Part shown: positions 14,820-15,347 of the stretch, piece after piece
How the letters are laid out: every line of letters begins with the position of its first letter
How positions within the stretch are numbered: position 1 is the stretch's first letter
Origin: Deferribacteraceae bacterium UBA1873
GTDB lineage: Bacteria; Chrysiogenota; Deferribacteres; Deferribacterales; Flexistipitaceae
DNA: 15,347 nucleotides
Reading direction: 5' to 3'
Assembly: GCA_002338145.1 (NCBI GenBank)
Contig: DDHP01000044.1
Coordinates: 38,500 to 53,846 of the forward strand
The notes under the pieces: generated by a model
Database searches by the model: none
The model's input: the letters and a program-made list of their open reading frames with translations, nothing else
What the model was told of the DNA's origin: nothing
Position numbers and translations under genes: made by a program

Positions 14820-15221
14820 ATGGAAGACATTCATGAACTAAGCGGAGCTGTAGCTCAATTTCTGCTGTATGCAATCATATTTTTTGGTTTAGTAATTTTT
14901 AAATTTCAATTTGTAAGAAATAAAATATCAAATTATCTACCTGCAAATTTTTTTAATAGAAAAAATATCATCAATATTCACAAATGGATGTCAATAATAT
15001 TTTTATTATTTCTTGTGTTGCATTATTTCACCACAAATAAATCAAATTTCTTTCTTTTGGCGGGGCTCACTGCGGTAGCTTTAATACCTCTGATTACAGG
15101 TTTTTTATTGAGACTAAAGAAACATTTCATAAATTATTACACCAAAATAATGTATGCGAAAATAACTATTATTGTAATAGGCGGGATATTACTGTTAATA
15201 GGTCATTCGATTGTTGATTAA
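14820..15221 (+). CDS. Small four-helix integral membrane protein, possibly haem-binding
   Basis: This 133-residue protein has predicted TM helices at about 10-29, 54-70, 77-98 and 113-130. AAAGGAG lies 7 nt before the ATG, so the start is secure. I do not recognise a named family. Histidines sit at 5, 54, 68, 102 and 129. His54 (NIHKW) and His68 (VLHYF) are 14 residues apart on one helix, the spacing seen on haem-ligating helices of b-type cytochromes, and His129 is in the last helix. This suggests a cytochrome-b-like or ferric-reductase-like membrane protein, but that is inference. No enzyme motif is visible. It is transcribed divergently from the sensor kinase and stands alone in the window. 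Confidence 0.72.
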   Translation: MEDIHELSGAVAQFLLYAIIFFGLVIFKFQFVRNKISNYLPANFFNRKNIINIHKWMSIIFLLFLVLHYFTTNKSNFFLLAGLTAVALIPLITGFLLRLKKHFINYYTKIMYAKITIIVIGGILLLIGHSIVD

Positions 15222-15326
15222 AGTGTTATGCAATGCCTAAGCTGAAACTCAAAAATCCTACCATATAAAACTTTGAATTATATAAATATGTGCAACATTC
15301 TATTTAGCTAACGCTGCTATACAAAA

Positions 15327-15347
15327 AACTGTCACCCCTGCCCTGTT
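15327..15347. repeat. Short dispersed repeat, copy 2 (runs off the window)
   Basis: This stretch matches the sequence at 11198-11219 with two T-to-C differences and one missing base. The rest of 15222-15326 shows no gene that I can support. Confidence 0.4.

Noticed and set aside
1..15347. CRISPR array, tRNA or rRNA genes
   Set aside because: No regularly spaced repeats, cloverleaf or rRNA-like sequence was found on reading both strands.

Overview
This is an AT-rich, gene-dense bacterial window from a Gram-negative (diderm) organism: it carries a complete secretin gene and a type II secretion assembly block. The AT bias, the mix of ATG and TTG starts with purine-rich Shine-Dalgarno (SD) sites, and the protein styles fit an anaerobic environmental lineage such as Deferribacterota (Flexistipes/Deferribacter-like). 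That placement is inference only.

Layout. (1) 106-2307, minus strand: an aldehyde dehydrogenase followed 3 bp later by an NRDE/TANGO2-family protein. Upstream (2308-2500) lie a perfect 17-bp palindrome, three TTGAACA heptamers around a candidate promoter, and a possible short leader peptide. (2) 2652-9929, plus strand: a compact CPBP-type glutamic intramembrane protease, then gspC, gspD, gspE and gspF. The D-E and E-F junctions are TAATG overlaps. A large unrecognised lipoprotein follows. The pseudopilin genes and gspL/gspM are not here. (3) 9930-11269: an accessory-looking island with hairpins, a stop-interrupted small frame, and a minus-strand Rpn-family PD-(D/E)XK nuclease. The last 81 codons of the Rpn gene have their own near-ideal ribosome binding site. 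(4) 11270-14503, minus strand: a hybrid sensor histidine kinase (lipobox, periplasmic solute-binding domain, one TM helix, three PAS domains, HisKA, HATPase and receiver). It has a strong SD before a TTG start. (5) 14504-14819: a divergent regulatory region. (6) 14820-15221, plus strand: a small four-helix membrane protein with histidines placed as in b-type haem proteins. The window ends in a short sequence that also occurs beside the rpn gene.

How the parts work together. gspC-F supply the inner-membrane clamp, the outer-membrane channel, the ATPase and the platform of a type II secretion machine. The neighbouring lipoprotein and intramembrane protease are candidates for accessory or substrate-processing roles. 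The rpn gene looks like a nuclease toxin that carries an intragenic antitoxin. The hybrid kinase probably senses a small polar solute in the periplasm; its output partner is not in the window.
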